This document shows, piece by piece, positions 8,415-16,497 of a DNA stretch of 46,518 nt (positions are counted from its first letter, which is position 1; every line of letters begins with the position of its first letter). The position numbers and the translations under genes were made by a program. Source of the stretch: Erythrobacteraceae bacterium (lineage in GTDB: Bacteria; Pseudomonadota; Alphaproteobacteria; Sphingomonadales; Sphingomonadaceae); assembly GCA_027487015.1 (NCBI GenBank), contig JAIYEK010000194.1:1-46518 (forward strand), in the 5' to 3' direction. The notes under the pieces are model-generated. The model was not told the origin of the DNA and searched no databases. It saw only the letters and a list, made by a program, of their open reading frames with translations.

Positions 8415-9569
8415 TTGGCAATACGAGCACAGCGCATCCCCGCAGCCCTTGCGCGCCTCACCCAGCGCGAGCGCGAGCTGCTGGCACTGATCCGCGATGT
8501 CGGGCCGATCACCCGCGCCGCGCTGATCCAGCGCAGCGGCTTGTCCGGCCCGGCGGTGTTCCGCGCGACCGAGGAGCTGGCGGCCAAGAATTATCTGGCG
8601 ATCGGTGAACCGGTCGCATCCGGGCGGGGTCAGCCGAGCAATCTGGTCGGGCTCAACCCAGATGCGATGTTCACGCTCGGGCTTTCGGTGATGAACGATT
8701 TCGCCGAGGCCGCGATCATGGACCTGACCGGCGCGGTGCGGGTGGTGGCCGATGTCTCGGCGCCCGGTATGCGGCGCGCCGATGTGCTGCGCGGCGCGCG
8801 CGACTTTCTTGAAACCAACATCGCCGATGGCCTGCCGCGCGCCGCCTTTGCCGGGGTCGGGGTGGCGCTGGCGGCCTTTTTCGTCGCGGGCGGCCGCCTG
8901 CTCAATCCGGCCGCCGCGCTCGACGACTGGGCGCTGATCGATCTGGCCGAGGAGGTCGAGGCACTGTTCAACCTGCCGGTCACCATTGACAACATCGCAA
9001 ATGCGGCGGCGGTGGGCGAATTGATGCTGGGGGTGGGCGCGCAATTTTCCAGCTTTGCCTATGTCAACTTCGCCTTCGGCTTTGGCGGAGGCATGGTGAT
9101 CGATGGCAGGCCGTGGCGCGGGGTGCATGGCAATGCCGGGGAATTTGCCGGGATGCTGAACGATCTCGGCGTGTTCGTGCCCTCGCTCGAAAGCCTGCGC
9201 CTGCGGCTCGAAGCGGCCGGAGTGGCGCTCGGATCGGTGACCGAACTGGTCGAGCGGTTCGACCCGGCCTGGCCGGCGCTGGAGCCGTGGGTGCAGGATG
9301 CGGCCGCTTCGATCAACCTGCTCGCCCGGCTGATCGGCGCAGCGACTGACGTCGAGACGGTCGTGCTGGGCGGGCGATTGCCGCCGGCACTTGGCCTGCG
9401 CCTCGCACAGGCGGCGCAGATTTCCCAGGCCGAGCGTGACGCTGCCGCCCGCCGCGGGATTTCCCGGCCAGTGCCCCAGGTGGTCCCCGCCGCCATATCG
9501 TCACGCGCCTCGGTTATCGGAGCCGCAGCCCTGTCGATGCCCTTCCTGCGGGCCTCCGAAAAGGGCTGA
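8415..9569 (+). CDS. ROK-family transcriptional regulator
   Basis: The N-terminus is a winged helix-turn-helix (LTQRERELLALIRDVGPITR, then AALIQRSGLSGPAVFRATEE), followed by an actin-like ROK domain with VNFAFGFGGGMVIDGRPWRG and GNAGEFAGML. The kinase-type zinc motif is not evident, so a sugar-sensing regulator rather than a sugar kinase is favoured. The frame stays open to TTG at 8358, but TTG at 8415 has GGAG about 7 bases upstream and begins close to the HTH, so it is preferred. It is divergent from the TonB receptor at 5523-8273 and 47 bp ahead of an MFS transporter gene, so it probably controls both. Confidence 0.85.
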   Translation: MAIRAQRIPAALARLTQRERELLALIRDVGPITRAALIQRSGLSGPAVFRATEELAAKNYLAIGEPVASGRGQPSNLVGLNPDAMFTLGLSVMNDFAEAAIMDLTGAVRVVADVSAPGMRRADVLRGARDFLETNIADGLPRAAFAGVGVALAAFFVAGGRLLNPAAALDDWALIDLAEEVEALFNLPVTIDNIANAAAVGELMLGVGAQFSSFAYVNFAFGFGGGMVIDGRPWRGVHGNAGEFAGMLNDLGVFVPSLESLRLRLEAAGVALGSVTELVERFDPAWPALEPWVQDAAASINLLARLIGAATDVETVVLGGRLPPALGLRLAQAAQISQAERDAAARRGISRPVPQVVPAAISSRASVIGAAALSMPFLRASEKG

Positions 9570-9616
9570 CACGGCAACCAGCGCCCAGGCGCGCTGGGTG
9601 GGAGACAGGCCCGGCG

Positions 9617-10876
9617 ATGAACCTTGCAGCGCTCTCGATCCATGGCTTCGGGCATTTCGGCAAAAGCCTGCTGTGGGCATCGAGCGTGCTGGTCTTCGCC
9701 TTCTACCTGACCGAGGTAGCAGGCCTAGCACCCACGACGATGGGCGGGGTGATGGCATTGTCGTTGACGGTCAACGCGGTGAGCGACCGCTTGATCGGCC
9801 AGTTCGCCGGGCAACGTGTCACCACGATAGCGGCAGCAGCCAGATTGCAGCTGGCAGGCGCACTGATTGCTGCGGTGTGCTTTGTCGGCTTTGCACAAAC
9901 CGCCCTCGTCCCGCCCGGCTGGCGCGCGGAATATGCGCTGGCGTCGCTGGTGATGTTCCGGCTGGGGTATTCGCTTTACGACGTGCCGCAGAACGCGGTG
10001 CTGGGCCTGATGGTCGGCACTGACCGGGACCGGTCGCAGCTGTCCGCCACGCGCTATGCCGCGGCAGGGCTCGCCAATATCGTGGTGACCTTGTGCCTGT
10101 CGCTGTGGGTGGTGGGCATCGGCCGCGACGACCGGGCCGCAGGATTCATGCTGTTCGCCAATGCTTTTGCCGCTGTCGCGATGATCTCGGCAGCGCTGGT
10201 GGCGCTCTATTTCACCAGGGCCGGGAGCCGCGCGGACCATCGCCCGGCTCAGGTCTCCAGCGAAGCCGCGCCGCGCCCGTCTGAGCGCCTGCCTGCCTTG
10301 CTGGCGTTCGGTTCGATCGTGGTGTTCTCCAGCTTGATGAGCGTGTTTTCCAAGCTGAAGATCTATTTCGCAGCCTTTGCCTTTCCCTCCGACACCAATG
10401 CGGTCGCCTTCCTGCTGGCGGTCGCGCTGGGGCAGGTGCTCACCCAACCGCTTTGGGCATGGGGCGGGCAGCGGCTCACGCTGGTGCGGCTCTATGTGCT
10501 TGCCGCAGCATCGGTCATGGGCGGCGGCATCCTGTTCGGGCTTGTCGCGCAGGGTGCCGCAACGCCGCTGCTGGTGGCAGCCTTCGTGTTCGGGGCGACA
10601 TCGAGCGGGCTCCTGATGGCGATCTGGGCGATCATGGGCAATGTCGCCGGAGCAGACCGCGCGGCTGCCATGCCGCTGTTCGGCCAGTTCACCTTCGCTT
10701 CAAAGCTGGCACAGGCGCTCTCGATCGCGGTTGTCGGTCAGGTGCTGGACATGGCAGAATACCGCGATGGCATGGTCGGCCTGGTGATCATCGCCATGAC
10801 CGCGTCAGTTGTCCTGACCGGTGTGCTGTGTCTGGCGATTGCGCTTGTGATCGGACCGCGCCCCGCCCGGCAATAA
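9617..10876 (+). CDS. MFS transporter, GPH-like (glycoside/sugar importer)
   Basis: A 419-aa polytopic inner-membrane protein with about twelve hydrophobic segments. Segments such as FRLGYSLYDVPQNAVLGLM match the position of the conserved Asn-Val-Pro motif of glycoside-pentoside-hexuronide cation symporters. It lies 47 bp after the ROK gene on the same strand, so the pair is probably one transcript: receptor across the outer membrane, this protein across the inner membrane. A Shine-Dalgarno-like GGGAG lies rather far (about 12 bases) upstream of ATG 9617. Substrate not determined; a mono- or disaccharide released in the periplasm is likely. Confidence 0.8.
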   Translation: MNLAALSIHGFGHFGKSLLWASSVLVFAFYLTEVAGLAPTTMGGVMALSLTVNAVSDRLIGQFAGQRVTTIAAAARLQLAGALIAAVCFVGFAQTALVPPGWRAEYALASLVMFRLGYSLYDVPQNAVLGLMVGTDRDRSQLSATRYAAAGLANIVVTLCLSLWVVGIGRDDRAAGFMLFANAFAAVAMISAALVALYFTRAGSRADHRPAQVSSEAAPRPSERLPALLAFGSIVVFSSLMSVFSKLKIYFAAFAFPSDTNAVAFLLAVALGQVLTQPLWAWGGQRLTLVRLYVLAAASVMGGGILFGLVAQGAATPLLVAAFVFGATSSGLLMAIWAIMGNVAGADRAAAMPLFGQFTFASKLAQALSIAVVGQVLDMAEYRDGMVGLVIIAMTASVVLTGVLCLAIALVIGPRPARQ

Positions 10877-11135
10877 TGCATGGCGTGCCGTGGCCCAAGG
10901 TTCCCGGCCGTCTAGGGGCACCGCAGCCGTTCAACAAGATTTCCGGGAGCGGCGAGGAAGTCCCAGTTTCAGCCAATCTTGGCGATCAGCAGCTTTGTCC
11001 GCATCCAGAAAATTGGCCTCCGTGCCGACAATGACCGCGAAAGCAACGCGCTGTGTTCACCACCATTGGCGGAGATTGCCCTACCCGCGCTATCGGAGAG
11101 GCTGCCGAAACCTCGACAAACACGCAGCGGTCCAT

Positions 11136-11452
11136 TGGGGGTATCGAGCGTCAATTCAGCCCTAAGGCGATACCCCCAGAATACCCCCAAGCCCTCGAAA
11201 CGGGATGAATTTACTGGTCGTAAGCCGCTAACCGGCGCTGCTCAAAATCGTGCGAATTCAGCGATTAAGTAGCTGTCTCAAAAGCGGAAGCTCCATGCCG
11301 TTCGAGTCCCGCTTTCTAACTTTTTTATCGTTTATTTTCAGATATTTACAAAAGTTGGTAGCGGAGGAGGGACCATTAAATCTAGCGTATAATATTGAAT
11401 TTTTAAGATATTATCTGAAAAGACCCACAAAATACCCCCAACGCTACCCCCA
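11136..11452. repeat. TACCCCCA motif cluster (possible integrase arm sites)
   Basis: The octamer TACCCCCA occurs at 11171-11178, 11182-11189, 11433-11440 and 11445-11452, and inverted as TGGGGGTA at 11136-11143. The direct copies form two pairs with 11- and 12-bp periodicity, about one helical turn. They flank an inverted repeat at 11281-11315. Paired helical-turn-spaced sites on both sides of a core are typical of the arm sites of tyrosine recombinases. No integrase is encoded nearby, so function is inference. Confidence 0.5.
11281..11315. repeat. 7-bp inverted repeat, tRNA-tail-like sequence
   Basis: AAAGCGG at 11281-11287 and CCGCTTT at 11309-11315 are perfect inverted copies. The loop contains GTTCGAGTCCC, similar to a tRNA T-loop, and a T-rich run follows. 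The expected T-arm stem does not pair, so this is not a tRNA gene. It may be a degraded attachment core or a weak hairpin. Confidence 0.35.
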
Positions 11453-11560
11453 CATTTGACGATGCGGCAAACAGGGCAATTTTCAAGATGACCAGCCAGC
11501 ATACGGGGGGCGTAATCGCCACATTTCTCTGAAAACTCGTCCCGCGATGCGGCTAGGTTG

Positions 11561-12808
11561 TCAAACGAGCTCCTTCAGCGCGACATCGGGATCCGCCAAC
11601 AACGCGGGATCGATCTGGCCGCAGCCGCTTTCGAGCAGCTTCCTCGCCTGCACATAGTCTTTCATCGTCCCCACGCAGTCGAAGGCGATGGGCACCCCGC
11701 CCTTCAAGTACACCACGGTGAACTTGCGCGTCTCCGGGTCGCCGCGCACCACCGTCTGGTCGAAGCCGAGGCTCAGCCCCGCAGTCTGGAGCTTGAGATC
11801 ATACTGGTTCGACCAGAACCACGGCAGCGCGTGATAGGGCTGCTTGTCGCCCATGATCGCGCGGGCGACGGTGGCGGCCATGTCATGCGCATTCTGCACC
11901 GATTCCAGCCGGATCACCGCACCATCGGCAAAGTCGTTGGCGTGGGCGGCGCAGTCGCCGATGGCATAGACATCATCCAGCGTGGTGCGGCAGCAGAAGT
12001 CGACATCGACCCCGTTCGACCCGACTGCCCCGGCTGCGATCAGAGGCGCGACCGCAGGCACCACCCCGATGCCGACGATCACCATGTCGCACGCGACCTC
12101 CTCACCCGTGCTCAGGCGCACGCCGGTGACCCGGCCCTCCGCTTCGCCGAGCACCGCCTGAACCCCGGTGGAAAGCCGCACATCGACACCCTGGCGGCGG
12201 TGCTCACCAGCGTAGAAGCTCGACAGCTCCTCCCCCGCCACCCGCGCCAGCAGGCGGGGTAGCGTCTCGACCAGCACCACGTCGCAGCCCAGCTTGCGCA
12301 GCACCGCGGTGGCTTCCAGCCCGATATAGCCGCCGCCGATCACCACCGCCCGCCGCGCGCCAGCGGCCAGCGCCGCCATCATCGCATCGGCATCGGACTT
12401 GTCTCGCACGTAGAAGACACCGGGCAGCACCGCGCCCGGCACGGGCAGGCGGCGCGGATCGCCCCCGCCCGACCAGATCAGCTTGCCATAGGTGACATGG
12501 CTCCCGTCGGAGAGCGTCAAGGTATGCCGCATCGGATCAATCGCGCTCACCGCCGCGCCGAGCCGAAGCGCGATGTCCTTCTCGGCCCAGAACTTCTCGG
12601 GCCGGATCATGATCCGCTCGAAGCCCTTATCGCCCGCGAGATACTCCTTCGACAGCGGCGGGCGCTCATAGGGCGGCGCATCATCGCGGCCGATCATCAG
12701 GATCGAGACTTCGAACCCGTGTTGGCGCAAGGCGATCGCCGCCTGCGCGCCGCCGTGCCCGGTGCCGACGATTACCACTTCTGCATGGCTGTGATTGGAT
12801 GCTGTCAC
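11561..12808 (-). CDS. FAD/NAD(P)-dependent ferredoxin reductase (oxygenase electron donor)
   Basis: A 415-aa pyridine nucleotide-disulfide-type reductase resembling rhodocoxin and putidaredoxin reductases and the ferredoxin reductases of Rieske systems. Visible motifs are an FAD-binding [14 protein letters not shown] at the N-terminus, [13 protein letters not shown], an NAD-binding [13 protein letters not shown] near residue 155, and an FAD-binding [11 protein letters not shown] near residue 275. There is no [2Fe-2S] domain, so a separate ferredoxin is needed; none is encoded here. The start is GTG at 12808, with AGGA about 5 bases upstream. It is last in the direction of the ben-cat-pca genes, 217 bp after pcaD. 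It probably donates electrons, through a ferredoxin, to BenAB and/or the Rieske hydroxylase at 32.6-34.4 kb. Confidence 0.85.
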   Translation of the reverse strand: MTASNHSHAEVVIVGTGHGGAQAAIALRQHGFEVSILMIGRDDAPPYERPPLSKEYLAGDKGFERIMIRPEKFWAEKDIALRLGAAVSAIDPMRHTLTLSDGSHVTYGKLIWSGGGDPRRLPVPGAVLPGVFYVRDKSDADAMMAALAAGARRAVVIGGGYIGLEATAVLRKLGCDVVLVETLPRLLARVAGEELSSFYAGEHRRQGVDVRLSTGVQAVLGEAEGRVTGVRLSTGEEVACDMVIVGIGVVPAVAPLIAAGAVGSNGVDVDFCCRTTLDDVYAIGDCAAHANDFADGAVIRLESVQNAHDMAATVARAIMGDKQPYHALPWFWSNQYDLKLQTAGLSLGFDQTVVRGDPETRKFTVVYLKGGVPIAFDCVGTMKDYVQARKLLESGCGQIDPALLADPDVALKELV

Positions 12809-12920
12809 GGTCGTCCTGTCCCCTCTTCCGACGAGATTGATGCTAGTCCGGCAGCCATAAGGTCCGGAAAAGTCGATGTCTGATAGTAGTTACCAAGCCG
12901 TGCAGCGCTGCCCGGAAGGT

Positions 12921-13025
12921 TCAGCGTGATGCGGTGCGCTCGCCTTTGCATTTGGCGACAAGAAAATCGAAGAAGCTGCGAGCATTGGTAATGCTCGAGG
13001 TGAACTGGTCAGCATGTAATGCTGC
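12921..13025 (-). pseudogene. possible LysR-type regulator C-terminal remnant
   Basis: Directly after the pcaD stop, and in the same frame, lies a 34-codon open stretch ending in TGA at 12921-12923. It translates to a piece containing TNARSFFDFLVAKCKGER. The ARSFFDFLVA part resembles the final helix of LysR-type regulators (commonly xRAFxDFLV). No start codon or N-terminal HTH remains. BenM/CatR-type LysR genes usually accompany ben and cat genes, so a deletion that fused pcaD to a regulator tail is plausible. The match is short and could be chance. Confidence 0.35.
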
Positions 13026-13802
13026 TCACGCGCAGAATCCGATCAGAGCGTCGACGACGCCTTCGGGACAATCAAGCGGCGCAAGGTGCGAGGCGTCGAG
13101 TTCCTTACCGATGGCATCAGGAATGTTGTTCGTCAGGAACAGGCCATGCGGATCGATCGGGGTCGAGCTGTCGTGCCGACCCGTCACCACCAGCACCGGG
13201 CAGGAAATTGCTTCGATCCGCGCTGCCAGATCCATGTCACGGATGGCACAGCCGCATGCGGCATAGGCTTCCGCATCCATTATCAGCAGATTTCGCCGCA
13301 CCGTTTCTGACAGATCTGGGCGCTGCGCCCGAGTCTGATCCGACAGGAAACGTTGCATCACCATATTAGCGAGCGGGGCCATGCCGTGGCGGCGCACGGT
13401 ATCCACCCGGTCTGCCCAGGCGGCTGAATCCATGGTCGCCGAGGTGCAGATAAGCGCCGCGCGCGACACCCTGCCCGGCCAGCCCAGCGCCAGCTCCATC
13501 GCCACCATTCCGCCGAGCGACACGCCAGCAACGCAAAACGATCGGAGCCCGGCATCATCCGCCACCGCGATGATGTCCTGCGCCAGCCTTCCCATCGTCA
13601 CGTCACCGCCATCATGGTGCGATGCCCCATGACCCCGGGTATCAATGCGCAGCAGACAAAAGCGCTCGCGCAGCATCGGCAGCGTCGGCTCCCACAGGTC
13701 CATGTCGGTGCCGATCGAATTGAGCAGCACCAGTGCTGGATTTGCGGACATGCCCTCGAGCTTCCAGTAAACCTGAGCGCCGGGAACCTGTGTAAATGGC
13801 AT
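13026..13802 (-). CDS. pcaD: 3-oxoadipate enol-lactonase
   Basis: An alpha/beta hydrolase of 258 aa that opens 3-oxoadipate enol-lactone to 3-oxoadipate, where the catechol and protocatechuate ortho pathways meet. The start MPFTQVPGAQVYWKLEG, LLNSIGTDMDLWEP (oxyanion region), DTRGHGAS, the nucleophile elbow VAGVSLGGMVAME (Ser near residue 95), VVTGRHDSSTP (acid) and DASHLAPLDCP (His) form a standard catalytic set and match PcaD closely. ATG 13802 lies 3 bp after the pcaJ stop, so it is translationally linked. Its stop is followed in frame by the possible LysR remnant. Confidence 0.88.
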   Translation of the reverse strand: MPFTQVPGAQVYWKLEGMSANPALVLLNSIGTDMDLWEPTLPMLRERFCLLRIDTRGHGASHHDGGDVTMGRLAQDIIAVADDAGLRSFCVAGVSLGGMVAMELALGWPGRVSRAALICTSATMDSAAWADRVDTVRRHGMAPLANMVMQRFLSDQTRAQRPDLSETVRRNLLIMDAEAYAACGCAIRDMDLAARIEAISCPVLVVTGRHDSSTPIDPHGLFLTNNIPDAIGKELDASHLAPLDCPEGVVDALIGFCA

Positions 13803-13805
13803 GGC

Positions 13806-14462
13806 TCAGTCCGCCTCGTTCGCTAGCCCGCGAAGCGGTGCGCCGGTCTTCTGCCGGACCTCAGCGGCGCTCACTCCTGGGGCAAGCTCGACCAGAGTGA
13901 GCCCCCCACCCCCGCGCCGGTCGACGGAAATCACGCACAGGTCGGTGATGATAAGATCGACCACACCCTTGCCGGTCAGCGGCAGATCGCATTTCGGCTT
14001 GATCTTGGGTGCACCGTCCTTGGCAGTATGCTCCATCACAACGACGATCCGGCGCACCCCGGCGACCAGATCCATGGCCCCGCCCATCCCCTTCACCATT
14101 TTGCCCGGGATGGTCCAGTTGGCCAGATCGCCCGCGGCCGAGACCTCCATTGCGCCCAGCACCGCCATGTCGATGTGCCCGCCGCGGATCATCGCAAAGC
14201 TCTCGGCCGACGAGAAAAAGCTCGATGTCGGCAAGGCAGTCACGGTCTGCTTGCCTGCATTGATGAGATCGGGATCGACCTCGTCAGCAAAGGGGAACGG
14301 ACCGATGCCGAGCATCCCGTTTTCGCTCTGCAAGGTCACCGTAAGCCCTGCCGGGACGTGATTGGCAACCAGTGTCGGAATGCCGATCCCGAGGTTGACG
14401 TAGTATCCGTCACGGAGTTCCTGCGCCGCACGCGCGGCCATTTCGTCGCGGCTCCACGGCAT
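13806..14462 (-). CDS. pcaJ: 3-oxoadipate CoA-transferase, beta subunit
   Basis: Subunit B of a class I 3-oxoacid CoA-transferase, 218 aa, transferring CoA from succinyl-CoA to 3-oxoadipate. Motifs include [19 protein letters not shown], the catalytic-Glu segment [12 protein letters not shown] (Glu near residue 49), and [14 protein letters not shown]. The family also includes ScoB/AtoA acetoacetate enzymes; the position beside pcaI and pcaD makes 3-oxoadipate the likely substrate. Its ATG overlaps the pcaI stop (ATGA). No 3-oxoadipyl-CoA thiolase (pcaF) is in the window, so the last step must be encoded elsewhere. Confidence 0.87.
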   Translation of the reverse strand: MPWSRDEMAARAAQELRDGYYVNLGIGIPTLVANHVPAGLTVTLQSENGMLGIGPFPFADEVDPDLINAGKQTVTALPTSSFFSSAESFAMIRGGHIDMAVLGAMEVSAAGDLANWTIPGKMVKGMGGAMDLVAGVRRIVVVMEHTAKDGAPKIKPKCDLPLTGKGVVDLIITDLCVISVDRRGGGGLTLVELAPGVSAAEVRQKTGAPLRGLANEAD

Positions 14463-15169
14463 CAGCTAGCCTCCCGCTCGCGCACGGTCAGCTTCTCGAT
14501 GCGCTTGGTGTTGATTGTGCTGGCGACGATCCTGTCGACGAAGATGCCGGGCGTGTGGACGCAATCGGGATCAAAGGTGCCTTCGGGTACGATCTCTTCG
14601 GCCTCGACCACCGTGACCCGTGCGGCCGTTGCCATTTCCGGGTTGAAGTTGCGCGCAGTCTTGCGGAACATGAGGTTGCCCGCAGGATCGGCGCGCCATG
14701 CCTTGATGATGGCGAGATCGGCCCGAAGCCAGCTTTCCTGCACATATTCCTCGCCATCGAATATCTCGACCGGCTTGCCCTCTGCGACCACGGTGCCAAC
14801 CCCGGTGCGCGTGTAGAATGCTCGGATCCCAGCCCCGCCTGCACGGATGCGTTCAGCCAGCGTGCCCTGAGGGTTGAGTTCCAGTTCGAGCTCGCCCGAC
14901 AGATACCGGCTTTCGAACAGCTTGTTGTCGCCCACATAGGACGAGATCATTTTGGCGACCTGGCAATTTTCCAGCAGCATCCAGAGCCCGAAGCCGTCCG
15001 CACCGGCGTTGTTCGAAATGACAGTCAAACCGGTCACGCCGGCCTTGCGGATCTCGGGGATCAGACTTTCAGGATTGCCAGACAGGCCAAAGCCGCCGGA
15101 CATGATGGTCATGCCATCATGCAGCACGCCTTCGAGCGCAGCTGCGGGAGAGGGGAATATTTTCTGCAT
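14462..15169 (-). CDS. pcaI: 3-oxoadipate CoA-transferase, alpha subunit
   Basis: Subunit A of the same CoA-transferase, 235 aa. It begins [20 protein letters not shown] and continues with [17 protein letters not shown], the glycine-rich segment typical of subunit A, then [14 protein letters not shown] and the [15 protein letters not shown] region. The frame extends upstream to 15376, but that part overlaps the SDR gene and does not look like protein. ATG 15169, 22 bp past the benD stop, gives the family N-terminus. The stop is coupled to pcaJ. The heterodimer probably acts on 3-oxoadipate in the cytoplasm. Confidence 0.88.
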   Translation of the reverse strand: MQKIFPSPAAALEGVLHDGMTIMSGGFGLSGNPESLIPEIRKAGVTGLTVISNNAGADGFGLWMLLENCQVAKMISSYVGDNKLFESRYLSGELELELNPQGTLAERIRAGGAGIRAFYTRTGVGTVVAEGKPVEIFDGEEYVQESWLRADLAIIKAWRADPAGNLMFRKTARNFNPEMATAARVTVVEAEEIVPEGTFDPDCVHTPGIFVDRIVASTINTKRIEKLTVREREAS

Positions 15170-15191
15170 CGAATGGAATCCGCAAAAGGGG

Positions 15192-15989
15192 CTAGCCAAG
15201 GTCACCGCCGGCGACAGGAAGGACGTTGCCGGTGATGTAGGAGGCCTCGTCGCTGGCAAGGAACAGGATCGGCGCGACTTGTTCAGCGATGCTGGCGTAC
15301 CGTTTGACGAAGGTTGACTGGATGACCTGTTCCACCGCTTCCTGCGTCCAGCGCTGTTCCTCGGGCGTGTCGCCATCGGGGTTGCGCGGCACGGGCCGCT
15401 CAGGAACCGTGGTTCCGCCTGGAGCTGTGGCCACGACGCGAATACCGCTTGGCGCCAGTTCCATGGCCAGGCTCTGCGTCAGGGCATTGATCCCGCCCTT
15501 CGCTGCGCTGTAGGGCACGCGATGGATGCCGCGCGTGGCATTTGAGGAAACGTTGACAATGGCGCCCGCTTGCTGCGCCAGCATGAATGGCAGAACAGCA
15601 TGGCAGCAATATAGCGTGGGCATCAAGGAGCGCCGGATTTCGGCATCGATCTGGGCCGGTTCGAACTGCGCCAATGGCCGCATCCGGATCGCCCCGCCAA
15701 CATTGTTGATGAGGATGTCAATGCGGTTCCAGAGGCGCATGGCCTCGGCCATCACCCGCTCAGCCTCGGCATGATGCTCGAGATCGGCAAGTATATGGCT
15801 TGCCGTACCTCCGGCTGCGATGATCTGGTCGGATACAGTGCTGACGACTTCGGCACGGTCCGCCAGCAACACGCGGGCACCTTCGGCTGCAGCTCGTAGC
15901 GCTACGGCGGCACCGATGCCCTGGCCGGCGCCGGTCACGATCATCGTCTTGCCCGCAAAACGGTTCGGAAAAGACCGGTTGTCAGACAT
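15192..15989 (-). CDS. benD: benzoate cis-diol dehydrogenase (SDR)
   Basis: A 265-aa short-chain dehydrogenase predicted to oxidise and decarboxylate 1,6-dihydroxycyclohexa-2,4-diene-1-carboxylate to catechol with NAD+. It shows the Rossmann motif VTGAGQGIGAAVALRAAAEG, ILINNVGG, IVNVSSNATRG, the catalytic YSAAKGG and the NVLPVAGGDLG tail, and resembles BenD/XylL throughout. ATG 15989 overlaps the end of benB by 8 bp. In most ben operons benC sits between benB and benD; here benD follows benB directly. Confidence 0.87.
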   Translation of the reverse strand: MSDNRSFPNRFAGKTMIVTGAGQGIGAAVALRAAAEGARVLLADRAEVVSTVSDQIIAAGGTASHILADLEHHAEAERVMAEAMRLWNRIDILINNVGGAIRMRPLAQFEPAQIDAEIRRSLMPTLYCCHAVLPFMLAQQAGAIVNVSSNATRGIHRVPYSAAKGGINALTQSLAMELAPSGIRVVATAPGGTTVPERPVPRNPDGDTPEEQRWTQEAVEQVIQSTFVKRYASIAEQVAPILFLASDEASYITGNVLPVAGGDLG

Positions 15990-16497
15990 GATAGATATCG
16001 ATCACCTGACTGATGTAGTCATCCTTAAGGATGACTGTCTTGGCGGCGATCCTGAAGCCGGGATGCGCAGTGTCGATAGTGCAGTGGGTCGTACCAAAGA
16101 ACTGGTCGGTCACTTGCATGCGGTGGCTGAGCGTGTGCCAGTTGTAGCGGACATCCACTTCCCCGCTCCGCTGCGAGATTACCTCGACATTGGCGATCAT
16201 ATGGCACGTGCGCGGCTGCGGGCTGCTGGCGCTCGAAAGCTGGGTGCGCAGACGGTACACGCGATCTTCCAAGCCTTGCCGACTTGCGTAGAAAATCAAC
16301 GACATCTCGCTCAAGGGGTCTTGCGTGAGGCGGTCGTCATCAGTCCAGGCTGGCATCCAGTAACGCGCGTCAGGAGCATAGCACTCAAGCCAGGGATCCC
16401 ACTCGCGGTCATCGAGCAAGCGAGCCTCGCGGAAGAGAAAGGCGCTCACTGCATGATGAAGTGCGGCATCGGCAGGTGCGGGATCAGCGTGCGTCAT
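15982..16497 (-). CDS. benB: benzoate 1,2-dioxygenase, small (beta) subunit
   Basis: A 171-aa NTF2-like beta subunit of a Rieske ring-hydroxylating dioxygenase. Features are FLFREARLLDDREWDPWLEC, YAPDARYWMPAWTDD and the closing TVILKDDYISQVIDIYHV, all characteristic of BenB/XylY. The beta subunit stabilises the alpha3-beta3 hexamer and has no cofactor. Its ATG overlaps the benA stop (ATGA), ensuring balanced synthesis, and its end overlaps benD. Confidence 0.88.
   Translation of the reverse strand: MTHADPAPADAALHHAVSAFLFREARLLDDREWDPWLECYAPDARYWMPAWTDDDRLTQDPLSEMSLIFYASRQGLEDRVYRLRTQLSSASSPQPRTCHMIANVEVISQRSGEVDVRYNWHTLSHRMQVTDQFFGTTHCTIDTAHPGFRIAAKTVILKDDYISQVIDIYHV

Larger units (their letters stand above)
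10877..11560. other. 684-bp gene-free, AT-richer junction region
   Basis: No convincing gene. Frames are short, and their translations do not resemble known proteins. Composition changes sharply: 11310-11435 is AT-rich, unlike both flanks. The region contains the TACCCCCA motif cluster and a short inverted repeat, both listed separately. It separates the glycan-uptake locus from the aromatic catabolic cluster and looks like a recombination or attachment junction. No integrase gene or recognisable terminator is present. Confidence 0.6.

Noticed and set aside
11288-11320. tRNA gene or full tRNA 3' end at the TTCGAGTCC sequence
   Set aside because: The T-arm flanks do not pair (one of five positions), there is no CCA or acceptor match, and no D- or anticodon arm lies upstream.
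11250-11459. Small 69-codon ORF in the gene-free region
   Set aside because: No ribosome site and no recognisable domain; it spans the inverted repeat and the TACCCCCA motifs, which explain the sequence better.
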